Shown: piece after piece, positions 1-10,749 of the stretch | Layout: each line of letters begins with the position of its first letter | Position numbering within the stretch: position 1 is the first letter of the stretch | Assembly: GCF_005239225.2 (NCBI RefSeq) | Contig: NC_133302.1 | Coordinates: forward strand, 6,386,001 to 6,450,000 | Source: Populus alba | Taxonomy: Eukaryota; Streptophyta; Magnoliopsida; Malpighiales; Salicaceae | Direction of reading: 5' to 3' | DNA length: 64,000 nucleotides | Notes under the pieces: model-generated | Told to the model about the DNA's origin: nothing | Databases searched by the model: none | What the model saw: only the letters and a program-made list of their open reading frames with translations | Made by a program: the position numbers and the translations under genes

Positions 1-151
1 TGATTCGGTTACCATGCACATTGACGACTCCTTTTCGTTCGTTGCACATACGAAGCGGATGGTAAGATTAATTTTAATGTTATTTAGGATTAATTAATTT
101 GTTATTTATAAATATATTTAACTTGCAATATTTTTTCTCTTACATGCTACA

Positions 152-229
152 TGTTAGAGAATAATATAAATCATATCTTGGAACCTCACCTAACAACTTA
201 AGCTATTGGGTTGAGATGGTTCTTTGACA
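152..229 (+). repeat. 5' LTR of the miniature element (78 bp)
   Basis: Starts tgttagagaa and ends ctttgaca, followed immediately by the tRNA-Met primer-binding site. It is nearly identical to 365-442. Confidence 0.92.
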
Positions 230-364
230 TGGTATCAGAGCTTTAATGACTAAGCGGTCACGAGTTCGAATCTCACAATCCCTATTTATTTGATAAAAAT
301 TATGCACAAGGTAATGTGGACCTGTGCAAGTTTCAAGCCCAAAGGGCTTTTACTTGAGGGGGTG

Positions 365-442
365 TGTTAGAGAATAATATAAATCATATCTTGGAACCTC
401 ATCTAAAAGCTTAAGCTATTGGGTTGAGATGGTTCTTTGACA
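365..442 (+). repeat. 3' LTR of the miniature element (78 bp)
   Basis: Same length and ends as the left LTR. It is preceded by a G-rich polypurine tract and followed by the ctaca target duplication. Confidence 0.92.
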
Positions 443-447
443 CTACA

Positions 448-1631
448 TCTCTTGGACGTGAGCCGAACCCAATTGAGCTTTTTGTAGAGATGCGTGTGCG
501 AAGTGAAAACCGCCAAAAAAAGGTGCAACATTTCATCAAAAACCACGCTCAACACTTTGTTGTATGTTTGTTCAACCATTTTCTTTCATAAGTTATTATT
601 TTCTTGAATTGAATTTGATGATTTCTTTTTTAATTTTCAAGAGACATATACTAACTAGTTGAGAAAGAGATACAGAGACGATCATTAGAACCCCCTAGAT
701 TTTGATTTTGATTTGTGGATGGAGACAAGATTCTTTGGTGGACTCGATACAAATCAGGTGTATGTATACACTTTCTAACACTATGTTTGAGAACTTGAGG
801 GTGGCCCATGGTATCTCAACCATTAGGAATAATTCCATCAGCATATTTCCAACAAGGAAAAAAAAAATTTACGTGCATTTTTCATCTATAAAACCATCAA
901 TTTTTAATTTATATATGCTGATTAGCACAACTACGGAGGCCATTGTGCCACGTCCTGAAAGCTTTTTGACTAGTTCTAGCACAAGATTGCTATGGTTCAT
1001 GTTGTTTTTTCTGTGGATTTATTGTTTCGGCTAACCCCTTGGATAGCTGTCTTATAATATTTTCACCATCAAAACTCTTAAAATCACTTTTCTGTTTTAG
1101 TCTCTTACAAATCTCTACACAGATTTTTTTTTTTTAATTTCCTCTCAAATTTACTATACTTCCTTTCTCATATTTTATTAACTTAAATGAGTAAAAAGAT
1201 GATTTAAAAGTTTGTAGAGTTTTCTCTACGTTCAAAAATTCTAATAAATTATTGTATCTTACAAGAAAAGCATATTAAATGCAAAATTATTCTTGTACGA
1301 AAGAGGCATTTTCTTTTTTAGAATAGCCCTGCTGGGTGCAACACCAGGTTTCTCCTAAACCTTCATAAATTCTTAATTTCAACCATTTAAAATTATCGCA
1401 GGAAACCCAATCCTTTATGAGTTAAATGGTTTTCTAGGAAAGTGCCTGGCTGGTTTTTGGAGGTGATCGGACGTTTTATGAGTGCTCGTCTAAAGAACTT
1501 CGAGACCGATGGATTCTCAATGCAATATTGTCCAATTGAGTGTGGAGATAACAGTGAATTAAGCTGAAAAGAAGAGAAGAAATATTATAGTAAGAGCAAA
1601 AATCTCAGGTCCTAACACGTACGCCTCTGTC
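448..1631. other. Intergenic DNA, no gene recognised
   Basis: AT-rich sequence without a coding region I can support. A 110-codon open frame at 702-1034 (+) has no recognisable domain and no sign of real coding sequence. Confidence 0.5.
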
Positions 1632-1804
1632 GTTCAGCTATCTCCTTGTTCACCAAGTCGTTGCCCTTTAATGATTATCTCCTTGACCAGACATTGACAA
1701 TGTGAAAATATACAATAATTAATTATTAGTGATGTCAATCCGCTTAGCTCATTGAGCTGACATGTACATTGGGCGACCGTACAATAATTAATATGTTCTT
1801 TAGG
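1632..1804 (+). repeat. Copy 1 of a duplicated upstream block
   Basis: This stretch is repeated with substitutions at 3249-3391. Shared phrases include gatgtcaatccgcttagctc and attgagctgac, then ccgtaca and aattaatatgtt, in the same order and strand. Copy 2 lies about 200 bp upstream of the TATA box of the patatin-like gene, so copy 1 looks like a second promoter fragment that lost its gene. Confidence 0.8.
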
Positions 1805-2149
1805 CGCTAATGAAGCTTTACCTTTAATTCAACAATGTATTAGTCACGATTTTTTAATGAATTTGATATTTATGATCCAGTCTCACTTGGCAAGGAGCCT
1901 GTGGTTAAATCTTTCAATAGCTGAGGTCATTGAGTCTTCTGAAGCAACATCAACTGACCCATGAAGGCTTGGAATATTTGGAAGGAAGCCCATCGGAGTT
2001 GAGTTGCCCAAATGTACAAGGTCCAGCCCACCTTTTACAAACGGGGGAGATGTCGAACGTTGGGCTTGTATCGGTGAGTCCAGATTCACATTTATTAAGA
2101 GCAACCCTGCTTGAATGGACAAAAGTGACTCAGGATAATAAGTTTTTGT

Positions 2150-2322
2150 TGTTTAAAAATATTTTTAAAATTTTTTAATTTTTTTAAGATAATATTTTTT
2201 TAATATTTTCAAATTATTTTGATATGTTGATGTCAAAAATTATTTTTAAAAAATATTATTTTAATACATTTTCGAATAAAAAATACTTTGAAAAGTAACT
2301 GCAACCACACTCCCAAACACTA
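2150..2322 (-). mobile_element. AT-rich MITE-like element, copy a
   Basis: The right end reads gtaactgcaaccacactccc followed by aaacac. This terminus recurs, sometimes inverted, at 2332, 12600 and 32700. The body is A/T runs with the recurring phrase gatgtcaaaaattattttt. It belongs to a short non-coding family with a tgtttgggantgtggttgc-type end. The left boundary is uncertain. Confidence 0.55.
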
Positions 2323-2331
2323 TCATAAATG

Positions 2332-2540
2332 TCTGTTTGGGAATGTGGTTGCGGTTTTATTTTAAAATGCTTTTATATAAAATTATATCAAAATAATTTT
2401 TTTTATTTTTTTTAAAGTTATTTTTGATATCAATACATCATGATCTAAAATCACTAAAAAAATATTAATTTAAGACAATGAAAAAAAATAAAAAATAAAA
2501 ATTTAACTATTTAAAAAATATTTTTGAAATGCAAAAATAA
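2332..2540 (+). mobile_element. AT-rich MITE-like element, copy b
   Basis: Begins tgtttgggaatgtggttgcg, the reverse complement of the end of copy a, so the two copies face each other head to head across about 10 bp. The body has the family's A/T-rich composition. The right boundary is uncertain; it fades into similar AT-rich segments at 2585-2740 and 2920-3070, which are probably further fragments. Confidence 0.5.
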
Positions 2541-3248
2541 ATAAGGACACCGTAGGAGTAGTTGTTGAATGGCTGGAGACAACGTGGCAGTTGATGAGAA
2601 TAAATATTAAAATAATTTTTTTTATTTTTAAAAAATTATTTTTGACATTAACATGTTAAAATAATTTTTAAAACATAAAAAAATAATTTGAAAAAAAATA
2701 AAAATTTAATATTTTTTTAAAATATTTTTAGGAAAAAAAAAAAAAAAACGGTGCCAATCTCTTTTGACATAAGTTTCATACATAGTTCTATGATAACAGC
2801 GAGTTCATTCAGGGAGGCACCTCCAGAGATAATTGATGTGCTGGTGGAAAAGAGAGGATTATGTTCAGCGGGCAGCCAAAGCAATCTTGTCATTTTTTTT
2901 TTAGCATTTATTTGAGATTATGTAATAATTATTTTTTAAAGTAATTTTTATTTTGATATGTTAAAATAATATTTTTTTTATTTTTTAAAAATAATTTTTA
3001 ATATCAACACATAAAATAATTTAAAAATAAAAAAACATTAATTAATTTTTTTTAAATATTTTAAAATGAAAAAAAAAAAAGTTTTGGTGAGACGAAATCA
3101 ATTAGATGGAAGAAATCAAGATTTAAACCCTGAAATTGCGGCTGACTCTATTCTAGCTTCACCTGCATAGCTGTATCCCTCTAACGTGGCAACCCTGTTG
3201 ATAACAAAAGCACCTAATACAAAAGCACCAACTATGGAGACCATTTTT

Positions 3249-3391
3249 GTTCAGCTTATCTCACTGCTCAGCAAGTCGTTGCCCTTGCGGCCAGCAATAC
3301 AATAATTAATTATTGGTGATGTCAATCCGCTTAGCTCATTGAGCTGACGTGTACATTGGATGACCGTACAGTAATTAATATGTTATTTAGG
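3249..3391 (+). repeat. Copy 2 of the duplicated upstream block, proximal to the patatin-like gene
   Basis: Homologous to 1632-1804 (see that entry). It sits 200-340 bp upstream of the TATA box at 3588 and probably forms part of the phospholipase gene's upstream region. Confidence 0.8.
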
Positions 3392-3587
3392 TATTAATTA
3401 AACAATTAATGTATTAATTATTTTTCTTTGATGTCGGTGTGAAAGCAGCTCAATTTAATCTGATGACGTTTGACAATGGCAACCTAAGTTTCCATCATGT
3501 TCTAAGCATATTCAAGAAAAACATTAAGAAGAAAAAAAAAAGACAATACTTTTGTTGCTAAGCTACAGTACGAAGCCACAGTAGTGC

Positions 3588-3594
3588 TATAAAA
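3588..3594 (+). promoter_or_regulatory. TATA box of the patatin-like gene
   Basis: TATAAAA followed by a short G-rich run, 80 bp upstream of the chosen ATG. This is normal spacing for a plant TATA promoter with a short 5' UTR. Confidence 0.75.
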
Positions 3595-3673
3595 GGGGAG
3601 AGAAGCAGATGCTCAAGTTGTAGTGAAGCAGAAATAGTCACAGACTAAATAGTTTTATTTCAGTTTTCACAAG

Positions 3674-5864
3674 ATGGGTGAGCACTTCATTAACCCTATA
3701 ACTAGAGTTGTAATCATAGAGATTAGACTCTGTAATAATCAAAGCTAATTTTTTTCTTGTTGTTCTTAGGGAATGGAAGTTCGAGTGGATCAGGTCTTGA
3801 TGATCAAGGCTTTGAAACAATCCTCAGCATTGACGGGGGAGGAGTGCGAGGAATCGTTCCTAGCGTAGTCCTTACTGCTCTAGAAGCCAAGCTTCAGGTT
3901 CTTGAATCCATCAAAAACTTTAGTGTTACCCTCTTGCTACTTTTAATAACATCGATCAGAGAAGCCTTATACTAATTGCTATTTTTGTTGTATGTATGTA
4001 TAGAAGTTGGATGTGGATAACAAGGATGCGAGGATTGCAGATTATTTTGACTTTGTTGCTGGGACAAGCACAGGAGGTCTTATGACTGCCATGCTCACTA
4101 CTCCGAATGCTGAAGAACGACCAGCTTATGCAGCAAAAGACATTGTCAAGTTTTATCTGGACAAGAGTCAACTCATATTTCCTCAAACCACCGTACAAGA
4201 TGAAGACGATGAACTTTTCGATGATGAAGCTGCGATCAAATCTGTCCTGGATGAAGCAAGAAACCAGATCCAGCAATATAATAATGAAATGAGGTGAATT
4301 AAATCAAAGGGTCGGGATTGTGCACTTAATTTTTTATTTAAACAATATATATCGTGACAAAATACTAACATAATTTTTTTTTCAGAGAAAAAAGTTTGAA
4401 TTCTGCATAATTAAATCGATGTGATTCTCTTAAACAGGAATATATTTGTAGATCCTATCATTTCTGCATTAGAGTTTCTTTTAAAGTGGGGATTGCTTCC
4501 TAGCTTTATCCGTAAGAAACTTCGGGGTCTACTTTCTCCAAGGTATGATGGCGTCAAACTACATGAGATAATTAAGGAGGAAGTGGGACAGAAACTTCTC
4601 AGTGATGCTCTGACTAACGTGATAATCCCCACTTTCGACATCAAGCATTTTAAGCCAGTCATATTCTCCAGCTTAAAGGTCATTGATTCTTCTTAATTAT
4701 CTAATAAACACATACCAATATTCCGGAAGGTGCTACACACACACACACACACACACACATATAGTGATCTCATGCATCTTCTATATATTGTGAATAAAAT
4801 TGCAGGCAAAACGTGAGAAATCAACGGATGGAATAGCAGACGTTTGTATTGGCACGTCTGCAGCGCCATATTACTTCCCTCCATATTATTTTAAAACAAA
4901 TGTTGATTTCAACTTAGCTGATGGCGGTCTTGCAGCCAACAATCCTGTAAGTTAAGGGTTGCTATATGTCGCTATACAGGTGTTGTTAACGTTGCTAAGT
5001 GGATCTAAAACTCTCTGGAACACTTGGGTTGAGTTTTGTGTACTTGCTTAACTGTCAGAATGCTTTCTTTCAATTAATGTTATAAATTTTATCAGTCATT
5101 GCTAGCCGTGTGTGAGGTGATGAAAGAACAAAAGATGGATGGTCGTAAGCTTCTTATTCTTTCACTTGGAACTGGAGCAGCTGACCAGAGTGACAGGTAT
5201 GTGGTTGGAGATCCCAGCAAATGGGGCCTCTTAAGATGGCTTTGGTATAGGGAGAACAACGGCAGCCCATTGATTGATATCTTGACAACTGCACCAGATG
5301 AGATGATTTCGACGTATATATCCACAATCTTTCAATATTGTGGTTGGGAAGACAACTATTATCGGCTTCAGGTATTAGTGACTCACATTTTAAATATTTT
5401 CCAACTATATATATATATATATATAGCTGTGTAGAAATTAAGGAAAACATTTCCAAAGATTTACCTCAGTACTTATTTAAAATGGAGAGTTTCAGTCACA
5501 GTCTTTATCATGCACTTGTATTTCATGCTCAAATGATGTGCTGCAATTTGATAATTAACACTATTTTCAGGCTGAGATGAAACTCTCTGAGGCCAAGATG
5601 GACGATGCAAGCATAGAAAATCTGAACAATCTCGTGAAGATCGGTGAAGATCTTGCAGCGAAGCACGATGCCGAACTTGAAGCGTAAGAACTTGATTAAA
5701 TGATAATTTTTTATAATATTTATTTTTTCTTCGGACACCCAAATCAATAGGATTGATCATTATGTGGGTCTAATTTTGCAATCTTTGCATTGATTTTGTG
5801 CAGCCTTGCGCAAAAATTGATTGAGAACCGGAAAGCTCGCAATATGGCAAGCATGGCTGTTTGA
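3674..5864 (+). CDS. Patatin-like phospholipase (lipid acyl hydrolase), 8 exons, complete
   Basis: Exons: 3674-3677, 3770-3897, 4004-4293, 4438-4678, 4806-4946, 5096-5371, 5571-5683 and 5804-5864. All introns are GT-AG and the frame stays open, giving about 417 residues, the usual size for plant patatin-like proteins. The first exon codes only for Met and one base, a microexon start that puts the protein at MGNGSSSG. The patatin core is complete: oxyanion-hole motif DGGGVRG (residues 23-29), nucleophile elbow GTSTGG (64-69, Ser66) and catalytic Asp in DGG (Asp260). Together these form the Ser-Asp dyad that cleaves acyl groups from membrane phospholipids and galactolipids. No signal peptide is visible, so the product is probably cytosolic and acts at membranes. 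It resembles the PLP2/pPLA-II group; family members are often induced by wounding or pathogens. The microsatellites lie in introns. Confidence 0.93.
4735..4759. repeat. (AC)n microsatellite in intron 4 of the patatin-like gene
   Basis: About twelve perfect AC units between exons 4 and 5; likely to vary in length between individuals. Confidence 0.95.
5406..5425. repeat. (TA)n microsatellite in intron 6 of the patatin-like gene
   Basis: Ten TA units between exons 6 and 7. Confidence 0.95.
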
Positions 5865-6034
5865 TGATTTGTCAAGTACACAAATGTTTCTCCTTTGAAG
5901 AAACTATGATATATATCTACTCATTTTTTATAGCATATGTTTTGATGATTTGTAAAATAATTGGAGGCCTGCAATAACGTTAGTGCTGGGGTCAACATGA
6001 TGATGTCGAGGGCGTCGTTGCAAGACATTAAAGA

Positions 6035-8002
6035 ACTCTAAAAGGCGTGGGGAAAGTACTGTAGCTTCCCCACGCCTTTTAATTATACTTATATATAATA
6101 ATAATAATAATAATAATTATATATAATTATTATTATTATTATATTATAATATATGTTATTTTTTGTTTTCATTTTTTTTCCTGTATTTGTTTTGTTTTTT
6201 TATGCCTTTATGGGTTTTTTTTTGCTTCTTTCTTAAATTTTTTTCCTTTTAATTTTTTTTTTAATTTAGTTTGTTAATTGATCTCGAGTTTGACGGGTTA
6301 ACCTGGTTTGACAAGTTAACTGGATATTTTATTTTATTTTTTTTCCTTTTTAATTAATGTTTTTCATTTAGTTTAGTTTGTTAATGTTAAATTTCTTTCT
6401 ATTTAATTATCATACTTTCATGACACGTATTCCAAGCTTGACAAGTTAACCCAGTTAATTATGGGTTAACCCGTCAATTTTTTTTTTCTATTTAGTTATT
6501 AAACTTTTATGACGCGAAACTAATGTTTGACGGGTTATCCTGGTTTGAAAGGTTAATAAGAACTCTAAAACGTGTAGCTTTTTCACTGTAGCTAAAGCTT
6601 TTTCTTTTTTTTTTTCTTCTATGGCATTTTTTTTTTGGTTTTTTTTTTCTATAGCAGTTTTTCCTTTTTTTTTTTTATTTTGCTTTTTTTTTTAATTTTT
6701 TTTTCACTATAGCAGCTTTTTTTTCTTTTTTTTCATATATTTTTTTAACGCGTGGGTTTTTCACTGTAGCAGCTTTTTTTTTCCTCGCTTTTGTTTCTTC
6801 TGTTTTTTACATATAATGTATAACTATGCACACAGTAAAACACTTGACTTTTTTTTTTTCATTTTTGTTTTCCTTTTTTTTTCCCGTTTTGCCCATGGGT
6901 TTTTTTTTTTGCTTTTTTCTTTGTGCTTTTTTTTTTCTTTTCATGAATGTTTTTTGTTTAATTTAGTTTGTTAATGTGAAAAAAAAATTTTTAATTTAGT
7001 TATCATACTTTTATTACATGGATCTTGATTTTTTTTATATATTAAGCTGGTTGAGAACTTAGTTTTGTAGTTTTTTTTTTTTTTAAAAAAAAAAACACTA
7101 TGGATTATTATAGTGTTTCCCTTATATGATTTTTGTTTGACTGCAGTGTTTCCCCCACATGTTTATTTTTTAAATTATCTTTTGTTAAATTTATTTTTTT
7201 AATATTGAGTTGGTTGAGAATTTAGCTTTAGCTTTAAACTTTCCCCACGTTTTTTCATTATAATTATTATTATATTGTATTATATTATATGACTTTTTTT
7301 TCTTTTTAATTTTTTTAATGAATTTTTTTGTTTGATTTAATTTGTTAATGTTAATTTTTTTTATTTAGTTATCATATTTTCATGATACGAATCTCGGGTT
7401 TGATGGATTAACCTGATTTAACGAGTTATTTTTTTCATTTGGTTTAGTTTGTTAAAGTTAATTTTCTTTCTATTTAATTATCAGAATTTCATGACACGTA
7501 TCCTAGGCTTGATGGGTTAACTTGGTTTGATGGGTTAACCCGGTTAATTCTAGGTAAACCCGTCATTTTTTTTTTTTCTATTTAGTTATCAAACTTTCAT
7601 AATGCAAGTCCTAGGTTTTGCGAGGTAACTTGGTTTAAAGGGTTAACCCAATTAATTCAATTTCTTTTTCTTTTTCTTCATTAGTTTTTTCCTTTCTGTT
7701 GATTTTTTTCTTTGTTTTTTTAATTAATCTATTTAATTATCACACTTTTATGACACGACCTTATAGCCAGATCCACATCCAATATTCTTAGGTCCGGTGT
7801 TACAGTCAGGCTCACTTAAACTTGGGTCATGCAAGTTTAATTTTATTATTAATATTATAAATATTACTCTTAGGTCAGGCGTTGCAGCCAAACCCAAGAT
7901 TCTTGAGTACGTATAACTTTGCAGAAAAACCCAAGATTTTTAAATTTTTATTTTTTTATATAAAAAAAATTACCCGTGGCATCGCGCGGGTATCAAAGCT
8001 AG
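6035..8002 (+). mobile_element. Helitron-like non-autonomous element (3' end clear, 5' end approximate)
   Basis: The right end has the Helitron signature: a hairpin (acccgtg, loop gcatcg, cgcgggt; 7972-7991) followed seven bases later by CTAG (7999-8002) and then a T, matching the CTRR-T terminus. There are no terminal inverted repeats. The left edge may be the TCTAAAAGG near 6037, just before a strong hairpin (6040-6054 pairing with 6066-6080). The body is T-rich, non-coding and built from imperfect repeats of phrases such as gacgggttaacctggtttga (about 6288, 7500 and 7610). No Rep/helicase is present, so it would need a partner. The 5' boundary and unity of the element are uncertain. Confidence 0.55.
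6040..6080. repeat. 15-bp perfect hairpin at the start of the Helitron-like region
   Basis: aaaaggcgtggggaa (6040-6054) and its exact reverse complement (6066-6080) are separated by 11 bases. Confidence 0.9.
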
Positions 8003-8480
8003 TAAGACATATATTGTGTGTTTCTTCTTTTGTGAGTTTGTGTGGAGCGATGAGTTTCGTGTTCCAGTTGTGTCAAAGTTCGAGTTTCATGATTCTTTTA
8101 ATTAAATCTTTGAGATTTTAAAATTAATCTTGATAAGCCCTTGAGATTTTAAATTCTGATGTCTGTTAGCTACTAGGTAGATAGAAACAAAATAATAGCG
8201 TTCAAAAGCACCCGTACAGGCAATTAGAACACATGCATCTGTAAACTCTAACTCTAATCCCTTTGCATATATTATCTTACCTTTCTTTAAAAAAGAAAAA
8301 TCTTCTCCAAAACATTGTATATCCTCCCCTCCAAGAAGTTTTGGCTAGAGACCTATTTTTATCTATGTTTCAAAAAGGAAATTTTGTTTTTCTTCATGAC
8401 AAAAGATGATGCGGATCTCCATAATTGGGCAAGTAGATCATCAATAACCATACAAAAGCTTTTGTTATCAAGACTTTCTT

Positions 8481-8668
8481 TTTTTTCTTTTCTTTTTTAA
8501 TTAATGTGAGTGTTTGGGTAATTAGCTTGTACGCACTGCAATTAATTCCACGGGCCCTGAAGTTAATGACCATATAAGTCTATAGTGGCTCTAAGGTTTG
8601 TGGGACTTGAACTGGTAACCCTAGAGAATAAATCTGAAGTCTGATCAATTAAGCTACACCCCTCAAGA
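8481..8668 (-). mobile_element. tRNA-derived SINE with target-site duplications
   Basis: Read on the minus strand, the head is tRNA-like. It has an A box around tagcttaattgatc (about 8640-8655) and a B box agttcaagtccc (about 8599-8610) with normal Pol III spacing. The element then runs through a unique body to an A-rich tail, seen as the T-rich run at 8481-8500 on the plus strand. It is bounded by 19-bp direct repeats with one mismatch, ttgttat(c/g)aagactttctt, at 8462-8480 and 8669-8687; such long duplications are typical of L1-dependent retroposition. Length is about 188 bp. Salicaceae carry several such SINE families, but I did not assign one. Confidence 0.88.
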
Positions 8669-8687
8669 TTGTTATGAAGACTTTCTT

Positions 8688-9235
8688 GATTATATGAGAA
8701 AAAGGAATTTGAAATCTAAACATTATTAATGTGATTATCTTCTCAAATGATGGAACAATTTAGATGCCAAGCAAGGGAGATGTGTGTGACTTAATTATTT
8801 AATTGTAGCAATGATAGCAAAAACTTTTAAGTAACTAGATCTAGAGATCTAGAATAAACATATTTTAAAAGACATGTTCTGTTATTCAATGACAATTCAA
8901 AAATTGTCTTCACATGGCAATTGTAAGAAAGATTCATGATTTTGGGTCGAAGTACTAATTCAAATATCGAACATATATGATCGTGGTTTAAACATTGAAT
9001 TCTTCTAGATATTTGTAATATAGTCCACTAGTGCAAAAATTGTATTATCAATATTAATTATGAATTATGTAATATCTATAGAGAGCAGGTTTCTTGTTCC
9101 TTTTTGTGATTCTCATTTTTTTAAATTGTCCTAACTAGGCTTTCATTCTTCTTCTTCTTTTCCTGTTAAAAAATAATTCTCAAGGGCAATTTATTTTAAT
9201 TTCTTATGGGTAAATAGTTTTTTAAGATTTGAGTT
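8688..9235. other. Intergenic DNA, nothing recognised
   Basis: AT-rich sequence with no supported gene, RNA or repeat boundary. Confidence 0.5.
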
Positions 9236-10125
9236 TGAGGACGTTTGGTAACGAGGTTACGTTTGTATTTTAAATAAAACGCAGATGCAACTCATTTGGT
9301 GAAGGAAAAAAACAATTTATTATTCATGGGTTCCATAGCATTTTTGTGTCCAAAACGCAAGGGAAAGAAAAGTTAGCAAGTGCTCCTTCCTGCGCACTGT
9401 TCCTGCTCATTAATTAGCATGAACAATGTAGCATGCTGCACTGTTCATGCTAATTAATTAGCATGATTCACGTGAATAGTGTAGCTAGCTCCACTGTTCT
9501 GGTGAGACCGGTTCCGGTTCAAAGGTCAAAATGCATTGAACAAGGTCCGACCCAGTAAAATAAAAAATAAAAATTATTTTTTTATTTTTTTATTGTGTTT
9601 TATTTGAAAAACTAGTGTTTAAACATTATTCAATGACACTATATAAATTAGACAGAGATCGCATGATGACGTAGCAATTGCAGAATTTGATTGCAATCCC
9701 AATTTTATTCTTGATTATATTTTACCTGATGTTGTTGCACGCTTAAGAAACCAAAAAAAATATAGTCCTTATCGGATGTATTTCATACGTGATGAAATTG
9801 TAAATAGTTTAATGAAACAATAAAAAATATTTTTATATAAAGTATTATTTATTTAATGATGTAATAACAATAGTTAAATCTACAATATTTAAATTAAAAA
9901 ACCATCAATATTAATATATTTTTAAAATTATTTTATAACCTCAATTTCAAAAGCATTATTAACCAACACATATTAAAACTACTTTTTGCTTAATCTTAAT
10001 TTTAACCACAATTTTAATCAAACATATATTTTTTTACCAACCTCAACTAAAAGTAATTTTTATAAAAATAATTTTTTTCAAATCACAACCATAACAACAA
10101 CCACAATATCAAACACACTCAAGTA
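9236..10125. mobile_element. Possible non-coding DNA transposon with degenerate inverted ends
   Basis: The left end (gaggacgtttggtaacgagg) and the reverse complement of the right end (gagtgtgtttgatattgtgg) are similar at roughly 60 percent and resemble the MITE ends elsewhere in the window. The interior carries a strong hairpin (9409-9428 with 9439-9458). There is no coding sequence and I found no clear target duplication, so this is tentative. Confidence 0.35.
9409..9458. repeat. 20-bp hairpin arms
   Basis: attaattagcatgaacaatg (9409-9428) pairs with 9439-9458 with one mismatch around a 10-base loop. Confidence 0.85.
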
Positions 10126-10749
10126 TTCTATGAGAAAGTAGTGGGATAGTTTCTAAAATCTCATCCAGTAAGTAAAGAAATATAAAAAAAATAAGTACAA
10201 TCAATCATATAAAAACATACATGGAATTTACGTGGTTCAACACCTTATAATCTTCTATTTTTTTTTTTTTATAGTGAATATCTATAAATAGAAGATTACA
10301 AAGTGTCGCATAAAATTATTCTCTTAACTAAAATTCAAAAGTAACCCAACACTTTTTTTTTGTCCTCCCTCTAGCCAACAAAATATAAAGAATGGAAGCA
10401 CATACAAAGAAGTCTTACCTTGAACTATGATAATTTTAGACTTTGATATGGACTAAGTATATAGCTATTTATTTTGTCACTTGAACCTATAATTTAAGAC
10501 AAACCTAATAAATCTCAATTTGTCTTAAATTGAGAAAACTTTTGAAACTTGAATTCCTCTTTAATCACCTCCACCAAGCACCTCTCAAGTACTACACAAA
10601 CCAATTAAGTTTAAACAATTATTGAACTTCATTGTAGAGATAGACTTCATTAACATATTCGATTGATATCTAGATTGAAGTGATATCTCACATCAATATG
10701 TATGGTCTTTTCATGGTATATTCGATTCTTGATCAAATGAATAGAGCTC

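Larger units (their letters stand above)
152..442 (+). mobile_element. Complete miniature LTR retrotransposon (TRIM/SMART class)
   Basis: Two 78-bp direct repeats (152-229 and 365-442) differ at about three positions and both start TG and end CA. The element is flanked by a perfect 5-bp target duplication, ctaca, at 147-151 and 443-447. Directly after the left LTR lies tggtatcagagc (230-241), the classic primer-binding site complementary to the 3' end of initiator tRNA-Met. Directly before the right LTR is a purine tract ending tgagggggtg (355-364). The 135-bp interior has no coding capacity, so replication must depend on another element's proteins. At 291 bp in total it is at the extreme small end of LTR elements. 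The orientation is set by the primer site and purine tract. The interior also holds a tRNA T-arm-like stretch, gagttcgaatctc (about 259-271). Confidence 0.93.

Noticed and set aside
702..1034. 110-codon plus-strand frame
   Set aside because: No domain, no promoter motif and no coding bias; AT-rich intergenic surroundings.
1883..2178. Overlapping 79- and 82-codon frames on opposite strands
   Set aside because: Antiparallel chance frames with no recognisable protein; a MITE begins at the right end.
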